From the NCBI GenBank assembly GCA_024235855.1, contig JACKLN010000001.1, positions 529,566-593,565 on the forward strand: DNA of 64,000 bases, read 5' to 3'. Position 1 is the stretch's first letter; each line of letters opens with the position of its first letter. The position numbers and the translations under genes were made by a program. Shown piece after piece: positions 7,853-16,831 of this stretch. The notes below the pieces were generated by a model that had not been told where the DNA came from, made no database searches, and saw nothing but the letters and a program-made list of their open reading frames with translations. The DNA comes from Burkholderiaceae bacterium (GTDB lineage Bacteria; Pseudomonadota; Gammaproteobacteria; Burkholderiales; Burkholderiaceae_C).

Positions 7853-9472
7853 ATGAGCGACCCGAGCGAGACCTTCGACGTCATCATCGTCGGCGCCGGC
7901 ACCGCCGGCTGCCTGCTGGCCAACCGGCTGTCGGCCGATCCGGCCTGCCGTGTGCTGCTGCTGGAAGCCGGCGGGCGCGACGACTACCACTGGATCCACA
8001 TCCCGGTGGGCTACCTCTACTGCATCGGCAACCCGCGCACCGACTGGCTCTACCAGACCGAGCCCGACCCCGGCCTCAACGGGCGCACGCTGCGCTATCC
8101 ACGCGGCAAGGTACTCGGCGGCTGTTCCAGCATCAACGGCATGATCTACATGCGCGGCCAGGCGCGCGACTACGACCATTGGGCGGCCGTCACCGGCGAC
8201 CCGTCCTGGGCGTGGGACGCGGTGCTGCCGCTCTTCCGCCAGCACGAGGACCACTGGCGGGGCGCCGACGACCTGCACGGCGCCGGCGGCGAGTGGCGGG
8301 TGGAGCGCCAGCGCCTGCGCTGGGACATCCTGGACGCCTTCGCCGCCGCGGCGCGCGAATCGGGCATCCCGGCCAGCGATGATTTCAACCGCGGCGACAA
8401 CGAGGGCGTGGGCTACTTCGAGGTCAACCAGCGGCGCGGCGTGCGCTGGAACGCGTCCAAGGGCTTCCTGCGCCCGGTGGCCGGGCGGGCCAACCTGGTC
8501 GTGCGCACCGGTGTGCTGGCCGACCGCGTGCTCGTCGAGCAGGGCCGCGCCACCGGCCTGAGCGTGATCGAGGGTGGGCAGCGGCGCACCCTGAAGGCCA
8601 CCCGCGAAGTGGTGCTGACGGCCGGCGCGGTCAACACGCCGGCCCTGCTGCAGCGCTCGGGCATCGGTGCCGGCGCCTGGCTGCAGGCCCAGGGCCTGCC
8701 AGTGGTGCACGAGCTGCCCGGCGTGGGCGAGAACCTGCAGGACCACCTGCAGATCCGCGCCGTGTTCGCCGTCGAGGGCGTGCGCACGCTCAACACGCTG
8801 GCCAACTCCTGGCTCGGCAAGCTGCGGATTGCGGCGGAGTACGCGCTCACTCGCAGTGGCCCGATGAGCATGGCGCCGTCACAGCTGGGCTGCTTCACGC
8901 GTTCGTCGCCCGCCCAGCGCTGGCCGAACGTGGAGTACCACGTGCAGCCGCTGTCGCTGGACGCCTTCGGCGAGCCGTTGCACGGTTTCGACGCCTTCAC
9001 CGCCAGCGTCTGCAACCTGAACCCGACGGCGCGCGGCCACGTGCGCATCCGCAGCCCGCGGCCCGAGGACGCGCCGGCCATCCAGGCCAACTACCTGTCC
9101 ACGCCCGAGGACCGGCAGGTGGCGGCCGACAGCCTGCGCCTGACCCGGCGCATCGCCGCGATGCCGGCGCTGGCGCCCTACCGGCCGCGCGAGGTCAAGC
9201 CCGGCGTGCAGTTCCAGAGCGACGATGAACTCGCGCGCCTGGCCGGCGACATCGGCACCACCATCTTCCACCCCGTGGGCACCTGCCGCATGGGCCGGGC
9301 CGACGACCCGCTGGCGGTGGTGGACCCGCAGCTGCGCGTGCGCGGCCTGGCCGGGCTGCGCGTGGCCGACGCCAGCGTGATGCCCACCATCACCAGCGGC
9401 AACACGAACGCGCCGACGCTGATGATCGCCGAGCGGGCGGCGGCGCTGATCCAGGCCGGGCCGGCCGCCTGA
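7853..9472 (+). CDS. GMC family oxidoreductase (choline dehydrogenase-like)
   Basis: FAD-dependent alcohol dehydrogenase or oxidase of the glucose-methanol-choline family, 539 residues. The N-terminal dinucleotide motif VGAGTAGCLLANRLS begins near residue 13 with the ribose-binding acidic residue in LLLEAGG. The signature YPRGKVLGGCSSINGMIYMRG is near 83-103, and the C-terminal HPVGTCRMG plus SGNTNAPTLMIAERAA carry the active-site His and Asn. It is more like BetA and alcohol dehydrogenase AlkJ than glucose oxidase. Position after marC and a nitronate monooxygenase suggests oxidation of an alcohol substrate; which one cannot be told. Confidence 0.9.
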   Translation: MSDPSETFDVIIVGAGTAGCLLANRLSADPACRVLLLEAGGRDDYHWIHIPVGYLYCIGNPRTDWLYQTEPDPGLNGRTLRYPRGKVLGGCSSINGMIYMRGQARDYDHWAAVTGDPSWAWDAVLPLFRQHEDHWRGADDLHGAGGEWRVERQRLRWDILDAFAAAARESGIPASDDFNRGDNEGVGYFEVNQRRGVRWNASKGFLRPVAGRANLVVRTGVLADRVLVEQGRATGLSVIEGGQRRTLKATREVVLTAGAVNTPALLQRSGIGAGAWLQAQGLPVVHELPGVGENLQDHLQIRAVFAVEGVRTLNTLANSWLGKLRIAAEYALTRSGPMSMAPSQLGCFTRSSPAQRWPNVEYHVQPLSLDAFGEPLHGFDAFTASVCNLNPTARGHVRIRSPRPEDAPAIQANYLSTPEDRQVAADSLRLTRRIAAMPALAPYRPREVKPGVQFQSDDELARLAGDIGTTIFHPVGTCRMGRADDPLAVVDPQLRVRGLAGLRVADASVMPTITSGNTNAPTLMIAERAAALIQAGPAA

Positions 9473-9755
9473 CACCTGCCCGGCGGCGGGAAATCCCCGA
9501 TGCGGTGCGCGCCGCGGCGCGCCTACAGTCCGCCCACTCGCAACTGCGCGCCCCCCGGGGCCCGGTTGGACGGGGGCCTGAGGAGACACACAACACGCCC
9601 GGCCGAAGCCGGCACTCATCACCATAAGATGCACGAGGGGCGCCTTGCGGGGCGCCCTTCGTCGTTCTGGGGTGGTGTGATCATCGGGTCTGACGGGCAA
9701 AGCGCGTGCTGATGGGGCGATCGCCGCAGGGTCGCCGGCCTAGGATCGCCGCACC
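9473..9755. other. Intergenic region with two hairpins
   Basis: This 283-base stretch has no convincing gene. It contains a hairpin CCGGC-CGAA-GCCGG near 9599-9612 and a stronger one at 9638-9657. A purine-rich GAGGAGACACACAAC lies just before the first hairpin. A small RNA ending at the second hairpin is possible, but no clear promoter was identified. Confidence 0.4.
9638..9664 (+). terminator. Terminator-like hairpin after the GMC gene
   Basis: GGGCGCC (9638-9644) pairs with GGCGCCC (9651-9657) around a 6-base loop and is followed by TTCGTCGTTCT, a moderately T-rich tail. It lies 165 bases after the GMC stop, so it could end that operon or a separate short transcript. Confidence 0.5.
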
Positions 9756-10580
9756 ATGTCCGTGAACCCCGAACTGCGCAGCCTCGACATCGACATCCCC
9801 GCCCAGCCCGAGGCGCTGGTGAAGCTCTCGCTGCTGCTGGCCGAGGACGACATCAACCTCACCGCCGCGGCCGAGCTGATCGAGGCCGACATGGCCCTGG
9901 CCGCCGCGGTGATGAAGGCGGTGAATTCGTCGCTCTACGGCCTCAAGGGCCGGGTGCAGAGCGTGATGCAGGCCATCACCTACCTGGGCATGCGCGAGGT
10001 GGCGGCCATCACCTTCGAGATGGGCCTGCGCGCGGCCTTCCCGCCGGCCCCGGAGCTGGAGCCGCTGTGGCAGCGTGCCGGCCTGCGCGGCCTGCTAATG
10101 GGGCGGCTGGCACAGAAGATGTCGGTGGACGCCTGGGCGGCGCATTCGGCCGGCCTGTTCGAGGAGTGCGGCAAGGCCGTGCTGTTCCGCCATGCGCCCG
10201 ACCATTACCGCGCCATGCTGCGCGCCGCCGGCGGCGACGTCGAACTGGCGCAGCTCGAACACGCCGGGTTCGGTGTCAGCCACGATGCCCTGGGCGCGGC
10301 CCTGTGCGAAAGCTGGGGGTTGGCCGCGGCGGCCGTGGCCAGCGTGCGCCACCACGTGGCGGTGCAGGCCGACCACCACCTGCCACCCGCCGTGGCCAAC
10401 GGCCGGCGCACGCTGCTGGCACTGTCGGCCGTGGTGCAGACCATGTTGACGGCACCGGAGACGCTGGACGACGCGGTGGCCACCCTGGCGCCGCAGGCCG
10501 ACCTGGATGCGACGCTGCTGCTGCGTGGCGTGCGCCAGATCAAGGAACAGCTCGACGAGGCGGCGGCGCACGGCCGCTGA
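9756..10580 (+). CDS. HDOD domain protein
   Basis: A 274-residue protein of the HDOD family, HD-related domains usually without the metal-binding HD residues, found in bacterial signalling proteins. The domain covers about residues 10-210: ELRSLDIDIPAQPEALVKLSLLL, then AAAVMKAVNSSLYGLKGRVQSVMQAITYLGMREVAAI, a highly typical HDOD core. No receiver, GGDEF or EAL domain is attached. It stands alone between the GMC operon and the acyl-CoA synthetase. HDOD proteins take part in motility, cell-cycle and stress signalling, but nothing here tells which. Confidence 0.85.
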   Translation: MSVNPELRSLDIDIPAQPEALVKLSLLLAEDDINLTAAAELIEADMALAAAVMKAVNSSLYGLKGRVQSVMQAITYLGMREVAAITFEMGLRAAFPPAPELEPLWQRAGLRGLLMGRLAQKMSVDAWAAHSAGLFEECGKAVLFRHAPDHYRAMLRAAGGDVELAQLEHAGFGVSHDALGAALCESWGLAAAAVASVRHHVAVQADHHLPPAVANGRRTLLALSAVVQTMLTAPETLDDAVATLAPQADLDATLLLRGVRQIKEQLDEAAAHGR

Positions 10581-10678
10581 CCCGGGTTTCCCCCGAAAGG
10601 GGGGCGTGCGACCCCTCTGTCACAGGGGCATGGTGCTCGGCTACGCTAGGTGGTTTGTTCCCACCTGACACAGCCACC

Positions 10679-12367
10679 ATGTCCGCCACCGTTTCGCCCG
10701 ACCAGCTGCCGCTGCAGCGCCTGTACCACTGGGAGCGCACAGCACCCGACCGCGTGGCCTTCACGCAGCCGGTGGGCGGCGGCCAGACCGTGGACTACAC
10801 GTGGAAGCAGGTGGTCGACCAGGCGCGCCGCATGGCCGCCCACCTGCAGGCGCAGGGCATCGGCGCCGGCGACAAGGTGGCCATGCTGTCGAAGAACACG
10901 GCGCACTGGATGATGACCGACTACGCCATCTGGATGGCCGGCGCGATCTCGGTCCCGCTGTACCCGACGCTGGCCGCCGGCACCATCCGCCAGATCCTCG
11001 AGCACAGCGAGGCCAAGCTGCTGTTCGTCGGCAAGCTCGACGGCTGGCTGGGCATGAAGCCGGGCATCCCCGAGGGCCTGCCCTGCATCCACCACCCGCT
11101 GGCCGAGGCCGACGCGAAGAAGAGCTACCCGGGCTGGGACGACATCGTCGCCAAGACCGCGCCGCTGGCCGGCGAGCCGGTGCGCCCGGCCGACGACCTG
11201 TCCACCATCATGTACACCTCGGGCACGACCGGCGCGCCCAAGGGCGTGATGCACACTTTCGGCAACTTCATGGCCGCGGTGGCCGCCGGCCTGGAGCGCA
11301 TCCCGCAGAACGCGGATTCGCGCATGCTGTCGTACCTGCCGCTGTCGCACGTGGTCGAGCGTGCGCTGGTGGAGCATGCGCAGCTGACCACCGGCATGCA
11401 CGTGTTCTTTGCCGAGAGCCTGGACACCTTCACCACCGACATGCAGCGCGCGCGGCCCACCGTGTTCTTCTCGGTGCCGCGGCTGTGGGTCAAGTTCCAG
11501 CAGGCGGTCAGCCACAAGATGCCGCCGAAGAAGCTGGACCTGTTCCTGAAGATCCCGGTGCTGTCGGGCATCGTGAAGAAGAAGATCCTCTCCACGCTGG
11601 GCCTGGACCAGTGCATCTTCGCCGCCGGCGGCGCGGCGCCGATGCCGGCCGAACTGCTCGCCTGGTACAGCAAGCTGGGCCTGAACATCGCCGAGGGCTA
11701 CGGCATGACCGAGAACATCGGTGCCAGCCACATCACCACCGGCGACCCCGACAGCTTCGGCACCGTGGGGCGGCCCTACGCGCCGGTGCAGTGCCGCATC
11801 GCGCCGGACAACGGCGAGATCCAGGTCAAGGCGCCGTGGAACATGCTGGGCTACTACAAGCAGCCCGAGCTGACCGCGGAGATGTTCACCGACGACGGCT
11901 GGCTCAAGACCGGCGACAAGGGCAGCACCGATGCCCAGGGCCGGCTGAAGATCACCGGCCGCGTGAAGGACCTGTTCAAGACCAGCAAGGGCAAATACGT
12001 GGCCCCGGCGCCCATCGAGGACAAGCTGGTCATGCACAACGCGGTGGAGGCCTGCTGCGTGACGGGTGCCAACCTGGGCCAGCCGCTGGCGCTGCTGATG
12101 ATCAATGCCGAGGCCTCGGCGTTGGTGAAGAACGGCGGCAAGGCCGAGCTGGAAGCCTCGCTGGCCGAACACCTGAAGCACATCAACGAGACGCTCGACC
12201 CGCACGAGCAGCTCGACTGCCTGGTGATCACGTCGGAAGCCTGGACGGTGGACAACGACCTCATCACGCCCACCTTCAAGGTCAAGCGCAACCGCATCGA
12301 GGACATGTTCGCGAAGAACTACGAACGATGGACCGGCATGCGCAAGCCCGTCGTGTGGCATGGCTGA
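10679..12367 (+). CDS. Long-chain fatty acid-CoA ligase (AMP-binding)
   Basis: Activates fatty acids with ATP to acyl-AMP and then acyl-CoA. The 562-residue protein resembles eukaryotic-type long-chain acyl-CoA synthetases more than E. coli FadD. The P-loop MYTSGTTGAPKGVMH begins near 178, followed by LSYLPLSHVVER; GYGMTEN and the late TGDKG and KDLFKTSKGKYVAPAPIE segments are present. The frame is open upstream, but ATG 10679 gives the family N-terminus (LPLQRLYHWERTAPDRVAF). It overlaps the downstream GST gene by 8 bases. Probably serves fatty-acid uptake or degradation. Confidence 0.9.
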   Translation: MSATVSPDQLPLQRLYHWERTAPDRVAFTQPVGGGQTVDYTWKQVVDQARRMAAHLQAQGIGAGDKVAMLSKNTAHWMMTDYAIWMAGAISVPLYPTLAAGTIRQILEHSEAKLLFVGKLDGWLGMKPGIPEGLPCIHHPLAEADAKKSYPGWDDIVAKTAPLAGEPVRPADDLSTIMYTSGTTGAPKGVMHTFGNFMAAVAAGLERIPQNADSRMLSYLPLSHVVERALVEHAQLTTGMHVFFAESLDTFTTDMQRARPTVFFSVPRLWVKFQQAVSHKMPPKKLDLFLKIPVLSGIVKKKILSTLGLDQCIFAAGGAAPMPAELLAWYSKLGLNIAEGYGMTENIGASHITTGDPDSFGTVGRPYAPVQCRIAPDNGEIQVKAPWNMLGYYKQPELTAEMFTDDGWLKTGDKGSTDAQGRLKITGRVKDLFKTSKGKYVAPAPIEDKLVMHNAVEACCVTGANLGQPLALLMINAEASALVKNGGKAELEASLAEHLKHINETLDPHEQLDCLVITSEAWTVDNDLITPTFKVKRNRIEDMFAKNYERWTGMRKPVVWHG

Positions 12368-13004
12368 GCCTGGCGGCCTCGTCCTGCACGGTGAACCCGG
12401 CTGGGGCTCGGCGATCGTCGAGGCCCAACTGGCGTTCTATGGCCTGCCCTTCCGTTTCGAGGCCACCGGCGACCTGTTCGATTCGGCCGAGGCGCGCGAG
12501 CGCCTGCGCCCGCTGAACCCGCTGGCCCAGGTGCCGGTGCTGGTGCTGCCCGATGGTGCGGTGATGACCGAGAGTGCGGCCATCACGCTGCACCTGGCCG
12601 ACCTGACCGGCCGCGATGACCTGGTGCCGGGCCCGCAGGCCGCCGAGCGCGCGGCCTTCCTGCGCTGGCTGGTCTTCCTGGTGGCCAACGTGTACCCGAC
12701 CTTCACCTACGCCGACGACCCGGCGCGCTTCGTGAAGGCCGACGAGTCCGTTCGGACGGCGTTCCGCGCCGAGGTGGACGCCTATGCGCGCCAGCTGTGG
12801 GGCCATGTCGAGGCGGCCGCCGTCGGGCCCTGGTTCCTGGGTCAGCGCTTCTCGGCGCTGGATGTCTACCTGGCGGTGATGACGAAGTGGCGCCCCCGGC
12901 GCGAGTGGTTCGCCGCCCATGCGCCGAGACTGCTGGCCGCGGCCGACGCCGCGGCGGCGCTGCCGACCGTCGCGCCGGTGATGGCGCGAAACTTCGGCGG
13001 CTGA
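12360..13004 (+). CDS. Glutathione S-transferase family protein
   Basis: A 214-residue cytosolic GST-like protein. The thioredoxin-fold N-terminus (LVLHGEPGWGSAIVEAQLAFYGLPF) leads into NPLAQVPVLVLPDGAVMTESAAI, which contains the cis-proline and the Glu-Ser pair that bind glutathione; an all-helical domain follows. The usual catalytic Ser, Cys or Tyr near the N-terminus is not obvious (GWGS). The start codon overlaps the end of the acyl-CoA synthetase gene, so the two are cotranscribed. Substrate unknown. Confidence 0.85.
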   Translation: MAEPGGLVLHGEPGWGSAIVEAQLAFYGLPFRFEATGDLFDSAEARERLRPLNPLAQVPVLVLPDGAVMTESAAITLHLADLTGRDDLVPGPQAAERAAFLRWLVFLVANVYPTFTYADDPARFVKADESVRTAFRAEVDAYARQLWGHVEAAAVGPWFLGQRFSALDVYLAVMTKWRPRREWFAAHAPRLLAAADAAAALPTVAPVMARNFGG

Positions 13005-13017
13005 TTCGGCCGCCGAC

Positions 13018-13584
13018 TCAACCGGCCTCGCCGCGGCGCAGCTTCTCGCTGCGCCAGTAGACATCGTCGCCGCCGTCCATGCGGTTGAGCACGCGGGCGA
13101 GCACGAACAGCAGGTCCGACAGGCGGTTCAGGTACTGGCGCGGTGCGGCGTTCACCGGCTCGGCGGCGGCCAGCGCCACCACGGCGCGTTCCGCGCGGCG
13201 CGCGATGGTGCGGCTCACGTGCGCCAGCGCGGCGGCGCGGCTGCCGGCAGGCAGGATGAACTCCTGCAACCGCGGCAGCGTGGCGTTATGCCGTTCCAGC
13301 GCCGCGTCGAGCGCGGCCACGGCCTCGTCCTTCAACAGCACGAAGCCGGGGATGGACAGTTCGCCACCCAGGTTGAACAGCTCGTGCTGCACCTCCACCA
13401 GGAGTTGGCGCACGTCGTCGGGCAGCGCTTCGCACAGCAACACGCCGAGGCTGGAGTTGAGTTCGTCGACGTCGCCCATCGCCGCCACGCGCAGCGCGTC
13501 CTTGCGCGTGCGCGTGCCGTCGCCGAGCCCGGTGGTGCCGTCGTCGCCGGTGCGGGTGGCGATCTGCGTGAGTCGGTTGGCCAT
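13018..13584 (-). CDS. Cob(I)alamin adenosyltransferase, PduO type
   Basis: Transfers the adenosyl group of ATP to cob(I)alamin to make coenzyme B12 (adenosylcobalamin). The 188-residue product is all-helical PduO type. The N-terminal ATP loop TRTGDDGTTGL is at about 9-19, DELNSSLG follows near 40, and the late RAERAVVAL and YLNRLSDLLFVLAR segments match the family. ATG 13584 (MANRLTQIATRTGDDG) is preferred; an alternative start 12 bases upstream exists. No other cobalamin genes are nearby. It converges with the GST gene across 13 bases. Confidence 0.93.
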   Translation of the reverse strand: MANRLTQIATRTGDDGTTGLGDGTRTRKDALRVAAMGDVDELNSSLGVLLCEALPDDVRQLLVEVQHELFNLGGELSIPGFVLLKDEAVAALDAALERHNATLPRLQEFILPAGSRAAALAHVSRTIARRAERAVVALAAAEPVNAAPRQYLNRLSDLLFVLARVLNRMDGGDDVYWRSEKLRRGEAG

Positions 13585-13647
13585 GGGGGTGATCATGCCA
13601 GCGGCGGGGGGTGTCCCTAGAATGCACGTGCCCTTCTGGAGACGCCG

Positions 13648-15069
13648 ATGAACGCCCCGCTGCCCAACGAGGTCCTGCCCGCCTACGACCGCCGGCCCGT
13701 GCCGGAGGTGATGCTGGCGGCACTGCGCGAGCGCTTCGGGGACCGCTGCTCCACGGTGGCCGCGGTGCGCGAGCAGCATGGCCGCGACGAAAGCCCGTTC
13801 CCGGTCACGCCGCCCGATGCGGTGGTGTTCTGCGAGAGCACCGACGAGGTGGCCTTCGTGGTGACGCAGGCGGCGGCGCACGGTGTGCCGGTGATTCCCT
13901 TCGGCGTGGGCTCCTCGCTGGAAGGCCACCTGCTGGCCGTGCAGGGCGGCGTCAGCGTGGATCTCTCCCGCATGACGCGCATCGTGCGCGTGAACCCGGA
14001 GGACCTGACGGTCACCGTGGAGGCCGGCGTCACGCGCGAGCAGCTCAACCGCGAGGTCAAGGACCAGGGCCTGTTCTTCCCCATCGACCCCGGCGCCAAC
14101 GCCAGCCTGGGCGGCATGGCAGCCACCCGTGCCAGCGGCACGAACGCCGTGCGCTACGGCACCATGCGCGAGAACGTGCTCGGGCTGACGGTGGTCACCG
14201 CCAGTGGCGAGATCATCCACACGGGCACGCGCGCCAAGAAGAGCAGCGCCGGCTACGACCTGACGCGGCTGTTCGTCGGCAGCGAGGGCACGCTGGGCGT
14301 GATGACCGAGGTCACGCTCAAGCTCTACCCGCTGCCCGAGGCGGTGAGCGCGGCGATCTGCCAGTTCAGCGACGTTGCCTCGGCGGTCAACGCCACGATC
14401 CAGATCATCCAGATGGGCGTGCCGATCGCGCGCTGCGAACTGCTCGACGCCAATGCCGTGCGATTCATCAACGGGCAGAGCAAGCTCGGCCTGAAGGAGA
14501 TGCCGCTGCTGCTGATGGAATTCCACGGCAGCGACGCCGGTGTCAAGGAACAGGCCGAGACGGTGCAGGCCATCACCGCCGAGTTCGGTGGCGCCGACTT
14601 CGAATGGGCGAGCACACCAGAGGAGCGCACCCGGCTGTGGACGGCCCGCCACAAGGCCTACTTCGCCGGCATGACGATGAACCCGGGCTGCCGCACCGTG
14701 ACCACCGACACCTGTGTGCCGATCTCGCGCCTGGCCGAGATCATCGAGGCCTCGGTGGCCGATGCCGATGCCAGTGGCCTGCCGTACTACATCGTTGGCC
14801 ACGTGGGCGACGGCAACTTCCATCTGGCCTACATGGTCAGGGAGGGCGACGCGGCACAGCGCGCCACCGCCGAGCGGCTGTCGATGGAGATGGTGCAGCG
14901 CGCGATCGCGATGGAAGGCACCTGCACCGGCGAGCACGGGATCGGCCTGCACAAGATGGGCTTCCTGGTGGACGAGGCCGGCGCCGGCAGCATCGCGCTG
15001 ATGCGCGAGATCAAGCGGGCGCTGGACCCGAAGAACATCATGAACCCGGGCAAGATCTTCGTGCTCTGA
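13648..15069 (+). CDS. FAD-linked 2-hydroxyacid dehydrogenase (D-lactate dehydrogenase/GlcD-like)
   Basis: A 473-residue flavoprotein of the VAO/PCMH family. The FAD-binding region spans about 45-220, with VIPFGVGSSLEGHL, NPEDLTVTVEAGVTREQLN and the GGMAATRASGTNAVRYGTMRENVLGL core. The C-terminal cap ends with CTGEHGIGLHKMGFL and ALDPKNIMNPGKIF, characteristic of cytochrome-linked D-lactate dehydrogenases and GlcD. It most likely oxidises D-lactate or a related 2-hydroxyacid and feeds electrons to the respiratory chain. GGAG six bases before the ATG marks the start. It diverges from the cobalamin adenosyltransferase gene. Confidence 0.88.
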   Translation: MNAPLPNEVLPAYDRRPVPEVMLAALRERFGDRCSTVAAVREQHGRDESPFPVTPPDAVVFCESTDEVAFVVTQAAAHGVPVIPFGVGSSLEGHLLAVQGGVSVDLSRMTRIVRVNPEDLTVTVEAGVTREQLNREVKDQGLFFPIDPGANASLGGMAATRASGTNAVRYGTMRENVLGLTVVTASGEIIHTGTRAKKSSAGYDLTRLFVGSEGTLGVMTEVTLKLYPLPEAVSAAICQFSDVASAVNATIQIIQMGVPIARCELLDANAVRFINGQSKLGLKEMPLLLMEFHGSDAGVKEQAETVQAITAEFGGADFEWASTPEERTRLWTARHKAYFAGMTMNPGCRTVTTDTCVPISRLAEIIEASVADADASGLPYYIVGHVGDGNFHLAYMVREGDAAQRATAERLSMEMVQRAIAMEGTCTGEHGIGLHKMGFLVDEAGAGSIALMREIKRALDPKNIMNPGKIFVL

Positions 15070-15081
15070 CGGCACGGCCGG

Positions 15082-15840
15082 ATGCAGCGCCGTTCCCTGT
15101 TGCTGGCGGCCGCCGCGCTGGGCATGGCGCGGCAGGCGCTGGCCGACGTGCCGGGCGTGATCGCCGCGGCACGTGCCTCGGTGCTGCCCGTCGGCCGCTT
15201 CGACCCCCTGGCCAGCCCGCGCTTCGGCTTTCGCGGCACGGCCTTCGCCGTGGGCGACGGGCGTCACCTGGTGACCAACCAGCACGTGGTGGGCGATGCC
15301 GAAGACGCGCTGGCGCAGTGGGTGGTGCAGCAGCCCCTGCCCGACGGCGCCAGCGCCTGGCGCCGGGTGGAGGTGGTCAGCCGCGACCGCGAGCACGACC
15401 TGGTGCTGCTGCGCCTGCAGGACGGCGACCCCCTGCCCCCGCTGGCCCTGGCCGATGACGCGGTGCTGCGCGAAGGCCTGGCGGTGCTGCTGATGGGCTT
15501 CCCGATCGGCGGCATCCTGGGCTTTCAGCCGGTGACGCATCGCGGCATGGTGTCGTCGATCGCGCCCATCGCGCTGCCGGCCGCCAACGCGCGCCAGCTG
15601 CGCGACCAGGCCCTGGCCACGCTGCGCCGCGGCAGCTTCGACATCGCGCAGCTGGACGCCACCGCCTACCCGGGCAACAGCGGTGGCCCGGTGCTGGACG
15701 CCGCCACCGGGCAGGTGGTGGCGGTGGTCAACATGGTGCTGGTGCGCGGCAGCCGCGAGGCGGCGCTGTCGTCGCCCAGCGGGATCAGCTATGCGATCCC
15801 GGGGCGCTGGGTGCGGGCGCTGGTGGACGCCGCCCGCTGA
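15082..15840 (+). CDS. Exported trypsin-like serine protease
   Basis: A 252-residue S1-family protease. The N-terminus MQRRSLLLAAAALGMARQALA is a signal peptide with a paired arginine, so it may use Tat or Sec. The catalytic triad is readable: His68 in TNQHVVGD, Asp106 in REHDLVLL and Ser200 in YPGNSGGPVL. No PDZ domain follows, unlike DegP/DegQ. It lies 12 bases after the FAD-linked dehydrogenase on the same strand, so cotranscription is likely although a functional link is not obvious. Probably a periplasmic quality-control or processing protease. Confidence 0.85.
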   Translation: MQRRSLLLAAAALGMARQALADVPGVIAAARASVLPVGRFDPLASPRFGFRGTAFAVGDGRHLVTNQHVVGDAEDALAQWVVQQPLPDGASAWRRVEVVSRDREHDLVLLRLQDGDPLPPLALADDAVLREGLAVLLMGFPIGGILGFQPVTHRGMVSSIAPIALPAANARQLRDQALATLRRGSFDIAQLDATAYPGNSGGPVLDAATGQVVAVVNMVLVRGSREAALSSPSGISYAIPGRWVRALVDAAR

Positions 15841-15849
15841 GTGCCTGCG

Positions 15850-16632
15850 TCAGGCCTTGCGGCGGCGCGTGGCGGCCAGGCCGGCCAGCGCGAGGCCCGC
15901 GAGAGCCAGCGACGCCGGTTCGGGCACCTGCTGCTGCGCGCCGTTGCCGACGATCACCGTGATGTCGGTCCGCCCGACCAGGCCGCCGTTGCCGTCGCGC
16001 GCTTCGAGGAAGAACGAGTAGTTGCCGTCGATGTTCGGGTCGAAGTTGCCCGCGAACAGCACGCCGTCGTCGACGAATTCCATGTTGGCCGAGTTCTGCA
16101 TCAGGCTGTTGCTGCCGAGCAGGGCGAGGAATGCGGCGTAGTCGCCCGACGGAGCCTCGACGCCGGCGCTCTGTGCGGTTGTGTTGTCGCCGAACGAATG
16201 GTCGTAGGCCATGCCCGTCAGGCTGTAGCTGTGCCACGTGGTGCCGAAGCCGGCGTCGGAATCGATGCCGAGGATGAAGTCGTAGGCGGCCAGCTTCGCG
16301 CCGCCGGTGCCGCTGGCATCGGTGTTGACCGACCACTCGAAGTTCCAGCGCGCCCGGCCCGAGAGGGTGCCGCCCGGGTTGCCGACGGCGTGGCTGAACG
16401 TGCCGTCGCCGTTGGCGTTGAAGGTGTTCTTGGGCAGGTTGTCGCCGACGTCGTAGCGGACCTTGGCACGCAGGGCCAATTCCATGTTGCCGGTCTGGTT
16501 GATCGTCCAGCCGCCGTCGGCATTGCCGCTGCCGAAGATGACGTTGCCGGCGATGTCGCTGTCGTGCACGATCGCGGCCTGGGTACCCGCGGACAGGAAG
16601 GCGGCCGTGATGGCCCACAGATGAAGTCGCAT
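15850..16632 (-). CDS. PEP-CTERM sorting domain surface protein
   Basis: A 260-residue secreted protein with an N-terminal signal peptide (ending about TQA) and a C-terminal PEP-CTERM tail: VPEP, a hydrophobic stretch ASLALAGLALAGLAA, then the basic end TRRRKA. Exosortase EpsH/XrtA recognises and cleaves such tails, and these proteins are tied to exopolysaccharide and floc formation in environmental betaproteobacteria. The middle is beta-rich with no enzyme motif. GGAGG sits six bases before the ATG. No exosortase gene is in the window. A sigma-54-like promoter lies about 90 bases upstream. Confidence 0.9.
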   Translation of the reverse strand: MRLHLWAITAAFLSAGTQAAIVHDSDIAGNVIFGSGNADGGWTINQTGNMELALRAKVRYDVGDNLPKNTFNANGDGTFSHAVGNPGGTLSGRARWNFEWSVNTDASGTGGAKLAAYDFILGIDSDAGFGTTWHSYSLTGMAYDHSFGDNTTAQSAGVEAPSGDYAAFLALLGSNSLMQNSANMEFVDDGVLFAGNFDPNIDGNYSFFLEARDGNGGLVGRTDITVIVGNGAQQQVPEPASLALAGLALAGLAATRRRKA

Positions 16633-16721
16633 GTTTCCTCCGGAATAAATCGCTGCCAGTTCGACTGAAATGTGCGACGGACTCGTTTATTGTTTGAACC
16701 AATCCGTCTGCATCTGTCGAT

Positions 16722-16737
16722 AGCAGCATTTGTACCA
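16722..16737 (-). promoter_or_regulatory. Candidate sigma-54 promoter for the PEP-CTERM gene
   Basis: Read on the minus strand, TGGTACAAATGCTGCT matches the -24/-12 form TGGcACg-N4-tTGCw, with the invariant GG and GC separated by the required distance. It would start transcription near 16711, giving a leader of about 79 bases. PEP-CTERM genes in related bacteria are reported to depend on RpoN with the PrsK/PrsR two-component system, which fits. The match is not perfect (T for C, C for T). Confidence 0.45.
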
Positions 16738-16831
16738 ATCTGTTCCGGAGGTAAAAATCCTTCTGGATCAATAATTTGCGAACAGCACCTGATGTCGTTG
16801 CTTGATGGGTGTCAAGCGAGTCGACGGTGAT

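Noticed and set aside
10592..10637. CCCCC-GAAA-GGGGG hairpin and a CCCCT...AGGGG near-palindrome before the acyl-CoA synthetase gene, as terminator or operator
   Set aside because: No T-tract follows on the relevant strand, and the second is imperfect; evidence was too weak for a feature.
10067..10678. Open frame extending upstream of the acyl-CoA synthetase, overlapping the HDOD gene
   Set aside because: It lies in another frame of the HDOD gene and reads as Arg/Ala/Gly-rich filler; the family start is at 10679.
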